Shown: piece after piece, positions 59,801 through 64,000 of the stretch
How the letters are laid out: every line of letters starts with the position of its first letter
How positions within the stretch are numbered: the first letter of the stretch is position 1
Origin: Muscardinus avellanarius
Taxonomy: Eukaryota; Chordata; Mammalia; Rodentia; Gliridae
Assembly (NCBI GenBank): GCA_963383645.1
Contig: OY726574.1
Coordinates: forward strand, 55,107,477 to 55,171,476
Reading direction: 5' to 3'
DNA length: 64,000 bases
Notes under the pieces: generated by a model
Databases searched by the model: none
What the model was told of the DNA's origin: nothing
What the model saw: only the letters and a program-made list of their open reading frames with translations
Made by a program: the position numbers and the translations under genes

Positions 59801-60026
59801 AATGCATTTTTAATGATGCCATTAAATGGTGGTACAACTACTTGTAACTAAGGAGTACAGAATAGGCAGCCACAGCTGTGCTGTTTGGCGTTGACGTGTC
59901 TTTTCTCCAGGATGGTTTTTAATGACTTCAAAACAAGTGTCGTATAACAGAACATCCTTCTGGTATATAAGCCATGTACATTTTAGAAACTGAAAGGACC
60001 ATAGAGAGTGTTAATTCTCCCCATTT
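59801..60026. other. Unique sequence
   Basis: Non-repetitive; see the X-box candidate just to its left. Confidence 0.4.
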
Positions 60027-60095
60027 CAAGACACATGCACACACACACGCACACGCACACACACACACACATGCACACGCGCACACACACACACA
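60027..60095. repeat. Interrupted (CA)n array
   Basis: CA units with several CG and TG interruptions; not adjoining a SINE. Confidence 0.9.
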
Positions 60096-60647
60096 CGAGT
60101 AGAGACACTTAAATGTGCATGAGGATTTAAAATAGAAGAATAAGCAGTTTGACCAGCTCACTTAGCTAGTTTCAGACTTAGAATGAGATTGGAGGTTTTC
60201 TGTCTTCTAAGACAGCTTCTTTCTACCCTGGCTTACTATCTCCCCTCCACAAAAGATGGCCCCAAACACATTCTACATCTTGTTCTTACATTAAAATCAG
60301 AAAAAAGTTGCAATAAATTTATAATCACCTTGTATGCTTTTGAGGTGGTTAGAACCCAGAAGAAATACTAAAAAAAAATGAGTAAATTAATTGATAAGGG
60401 TCTATAGTGGAAATTCAAGTGGCCCATGAACCCTTTAAAATTGATTGCAGTTAGCATGTGGGCATGCTTGTAGGTTTTTCTAGTGAGTGATTTCATTGTA
60501 TTTTCAACGAATTTATGACCTTTCCCCAAATAAGTGACAAATTATGTTTCTTTCCCCATTGATATAAAAGTATCACAAAATAGGAAGTTAAGTGGTATAT
60601 TGAGGAAGTATTTATTATGATGATAAGACAAAAGATTAACGACCTTA
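60096..60647. other. Unique sequence
   Basis: AT-rich; nothing recognised. Confidence 0.45.
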
Positions 60648-60858
60648 ATTTTTTTTTTTTTTTGGTACTGGGAATTGAACCCAGAGACATTCTACCTCTG
60701 AGCTATACTCCCGTTGTTTTTATGCTTTTGTTTTGAAACAGGGTCTTACTAGGATGCTGAGACGCTCACTATGTTACTGAGGCTGTTCTTGAACCCATAA
60801 TCCTCCTTTTTAGCCTCCCAAGTACTGGGTTTTCAGGTGTGCACTACCAAACCTAGTT
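60648..60858 (-). repeat. B1-ID SINE, diverged
   Basis: T-run, ID half, linker, B1 half (gtactgggttttcaggtgtg). Confidence 0.82.
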
Positions 60859-60875
60859 TAATGTCCTCAACTTAT

Positions 60876-61096
60876 TTATTTTTTATTTTATTTTTTTGTA
60901 GTACTGGGAATGAAACCCATGGACATTTTACCTCTGAGCTACACCTCCAGCCCTATCTTTTATTATTTATTTTGAAACAGGGTCTCACTAGTTGCAGAGG
61001 ACCTCACTAAATAGCTGAGGCTGACTGCAAACCTGTGATCTTTCTGTCTCAGCCTCCCAAGTACTGGGATTACACGCATGCGCCACCATGCCCAGC
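60876..61096 (-). repeat. B1-ID SINE
   Basis: Full minus-strand copy ending ccaccatgcccagc. Confidence 0.88.
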
Positions 61097-61189
61097 TCTC
61101 AATTTATAAAGCGCAAACACACACAACAGAAAACCATCAAGACCTAGTCTAAATCAGAGCGAAGTAGATAAATGAAGTAGGACAGGAAG

Positions 61190-61730
61190 TACCAGTAGTT
61201 AATAGAAATGAAAATCACTCATCCTCACTCACCATCAGTGAAATGAAAATTAAAACTAAAATTTACAATTTTCACTCAACAAATTAGTACAGATTGAAAG
61301 CAACCATAGTAATATTCTGTCTAAAGAGGCAGTAGGATAAGCAGATTCCTATACTGTCACTAGGAGTGTAAATTGGGATAAAGGCTTTGTAAATCAAATT
61401 AATAATTTGGATTAAGAGCTTTAAAAATGTCCATGACCAGTGATTTGAATTCCAAGAAAACATTGCCTTTCAAAAACAGGAATCAGAGGTGCTCATTAAA
61501 GGTTGTATGTAAAAATATTTCTCCTAGTGTTAATTAAATGGTAAAAAATATAAAAGAAAGACACTCAGTTAAAGGACTAAATAAAATCCTGTGTATCCAT
61601 AAATATAAGGAATTATCTTGAATTTTTGTCAATGACAGAAACCTGTTGTGATATATGTTAAAATATCCAAACTTCTAAAATGCCTGTAGATTATAATTTC
61701 ATCATATAACTGAATTTTAGAAATCCTAGA
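61190..61730 (+). mobile_element. Ancient L1 ORF2/3' remnant
   Basis: Words of old L1 elements: cactcaccatcagtgaaatg, aaattaaaactaaaat, then taggagtgtaaattgggata and gtcaatgacag further on. Highly diverged. Confidence 0.5.
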
Positions 61731-61791
61731 AGGAAATACACTAACATGTTGATAATGATAATCTTCTGGGTTATAGAATTGTTAATAATTA

Positions 61792-61870
61792 ATTTTTTTT
61801 TGTACTGGAGATGGAACCCAAGGATGATGCTCTTAACACTGGGCTAGATCCTGAGCCCTTTCTAGTTTTT
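61792..61870 (-). repeat. ID-type SINE
   Basis: gtactggagatggaacccaa followed by a tRNA-loop-like section (tgatgctcttaacactgggc); no B1 half. Confidence 0.5.
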
Positions 61871-61887
61871 CTTTTGAGATAGGGTCT

Positions 61888-62795
61888 TTGAGTATTTTCT
61901 TTAGGGCTGATTTTGAAGACAAATTCTTTCAGCTTCTGTTTGTTGTGGAAGCTTCTTATTTCCCCATCTAATTTGAGAGAGAGTTTTTCTGGGTAGGAAA
62001 TTTTTGGCTGCAAGTTGTTTTCTTTCAAAGTTTGGAAAATGTTACTCCAAGCCCTTCTGGCTTTCATGACTTGGTTTGGGAAGTCTGGAGTGATTCTAAT
62101 TGGTTTGCCTCTAATGTCACTTGGCCTTTTTTTTTGTTGCATTTAAGATTCTCTTCTTGGGTTCTACACTGGTCATTTTGGCTATTATGTGGTGTGGGGA
62201 ATCTGTTTTCTGATCTTGTCTAAAGGGGGTTCTGTAAATTTCCTGTACCTGTGTATCAACCTCTTGCTCTATGTTTGGAAAATTTTCTGCTATTACTTCT
62301 TTGAAAAGATTGTTGATACCTTTGGTTTCACCTTCTTTTCCCTCCTCTATGCCAATTATTCTTAGGTTAGCTTTCTTAAGATGGGCCCATATTTCTTTAA
62401 TGTCCAATTGCTGATGTTGAATTGTTTTTTTCTAAGTTATAAACTATGCATTCATTTATGGAGTTATCATCTTCTAGGAGTGAGATGCTCTTCTCCATGT
62501 GGTCTAATCGATTGTTTATGGTTCGAATTGATGCCTTTACCTCAGCGATTGAATCCTTTATTTCTTTCAGACTCTCTCTAAATTTTTTTCAGAAGTCCTG
62601 TATTATTTATACAGTTACATTCCTGATTTGACCTTCTGGAGATCTCTGCAATTCTGTGTTATCAGGTTCTGTTATTGTGGGGTTGTGGGAGCTCATTGCT
62701 CCCTTGTTATTCCTCCTTCTCATGATTTCAGAAGTTTGTATTTGTTGTTTTTGATAGTTTTCTTTCAGTCTCTCAGTGTCAGCTGGTCTATCCAA
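61888..62795 (-). pseudogene. L1 ORF1, frameshifted
   Basis: Frames 62607-62795, 62117-62407 and 61888-62142 together cover ORF1: IWAHLKKANLRIIGIEEGKE for the RRM start, and GKPIRITPDFPNQVMKARRA with SYPEKLSLKLDGEIRSFHNK for the C-terminal domain. At least two frame breaks; the C-terminal tail is lost. Confidence 0.82.
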
Positions 62796-64000
62796 GGGCA
62801 GTTTGTATTGTATTCAACAGTGAAGGTTGAGTGAGGAGGGAAGTGAAGGAGCAAATGGAAGAATAGGGTAAAGTCTCAGATAGGATCAAATAGAATGAGA
62901 GTGTGAGTTTGGTAAAGTCGTACATACTAGAGATTAGAGATATAAATATGTAGTAGTATGCTAGTAACCAACGTAGAGTTTCTGATATGAGGTGGATGTG
63001 ATACAAGACAAGGGAGAGATAAAAAGCAGGAAAATGATAGGAGAGGGATAGTGAGAAGAGAGTGGGTATGTACAAAGGGAGAAGCTTGAGAGAGGGTTTG
63101 GGAAGAGTGTTAAAAAAAGAAACAAACAAATCCAACCAGGCATGCATACTCACACACACACAAAAGAACAAAAAGCCAAAACAACCCCAACAATGAATGA
63201 ATGCAACTCTACAAATAAATAACTCTTCAGTAGATAGGTCCGCTGCAGTCTTTCTCTGTGCAGATATTGAGTGCCACTGGCACCTTTCCTGCCGTGAGTC
63301 TGGTTCTCTGAGATTTTCTCAGTCTGTGCACGTGGCTGATATCAATGGGGCTGGCTTTAGTATTAAGTGCAGGTCACCCTCCAAGCTTTCCACAGATTTG
63401 GAGTCTTGGTTTCTTTCTGCCTCTGAGATCAAACTCAATGTAGGAGTATCTGTTCTCCTCAGCTAGGGCTGGGCTAGTCTGACTAGCCCATGAATTGGAA
63501 GGCTGTGGTGTTCCCGGAGATGCTGCTAATTGGGTTTAGTGTTAAGCAAAGGTCTCCCCCTACACTTTTCACTGATCAGAGTCTGAGTCTTTCTGAGCCT
63601 CTGCTATGTTCAACAGCGGACCCCTCCCATCTTTTCTGGTTGTATTGCAAAGTCTCAGACCCAGGGAGTTGTTCGGAGATGCATGAGTCCTTGGGGACTT
63701 TGGGCTGGGTGTTTTCTTGCAGGTACCATGACTTCACTTATGGTGTTATTGGGTGCTGCTCTAGATCTCTGTAGTGTGCTGTAATCTCTGCTGCCACTTC
63801 TCCTTTGATGGGTTGAACCACAGATCTCAGACCCAGGGAGTTTATTGTGGTTGCGTGAGTCCCTGGGAGTACAGCGCTGGGAGTTCTCCTCTGGGGACCG
63901 CAGTTTCACATACTATTTTGGCGTGTGCTGGTCTGGATCTCTGGCAGGCATGGTGAACTCTGCCGCTGCTGGCAAGATGGTGCTGCTACGGTGCCCTCAG
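61888..64000 (-). mobile_element. L1, ORF1 and 5'UTR only
   Basis: Minus-strand L1 whose 3' part (end of ORF1, ORF2, 3'UTR) is missing. ORF1 occupies 61888-62795 and the leader runs off the window at 64000. The leader differs from that of the 30-kb element: a purine-rich block at about 62825-63180 and two ~172-base modules near its end. Confidence 0.8.

Overview
The window looks like nuclear DNA of a rodent of the squirrel-related/beaver-like groups. The reason is the dominant repeat: about 80 units of a dimeric SINE with a B1 (7SL-like) left half, an A-rich linker, and a tRNA-derived ID right half (B1-dID type). They are accompanied by rodent-style L1s. The species cannot be fixed by reading alone. 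Only one piece of a host multi-exon gene is recognised: the last coding exon of METTL4 (about 4041-4192, + strand), so bases 1-4040 are its last intron. No other host exon was found. In human and mouse a long gene-poor interval lies beyond METTL4, and the rest of this window fits such an interval (inference).

Layout. 1-5.3 kb: METTL4 last intron, last exon and 3' flank, with SINEs. 5.3-17 kb: dense, often nested SINEs, MIRs, one MaLR-like LTR and one ERVL-like LTR. 17.1-22.4 kb: a minus-strand L1 with decayed ORF2 and truncated ORF1, preceded by a 560-bp module that recurs at 30.4 kb. 24.3-27.8 kb: two processed retrocopies, RPS15 and EEF1A1, both with open frames and clear target-site duplications, both inserted in SINE linkers. 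29.8-35.7 kb: an older minus-strand L1 split by a younger 2.8-kb element. That element has an L1 5'UTR and an intact 320-codon ORF1, lacks ORF2, and carries instead a captured antisense fragment of an ancient L1 plus an L1 3' end. 37.5-38.9 kb: an L1 3' end split by a tailless 7SK RNA retropseudogene, then an L2 fragment. 39-50 kb: SINEs, CA arrays, a local inverted duplication, MaLR, MIR and old L1 remnants, and a unique CpG-bearing stretch that could be regulatory. 50.3 kb: an isolated L1 5' terminus. 50.8-61 kb: mostly unique sequence with scattered SINEs, L2 and MaLR. 61.9-64 kb: L1 ORF1 and 5'UTR (minus strand) running off the end.

The main story is retrotransposition. The L1s supply the machinery, and the SINEs, mRNA retrocopies and 7SK copy are its products. 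The A-rich linker inside the SINE has repeatedly served as the landing site for later insertions. Coordinates of repeats are by eye and may be off by about 10 bases.
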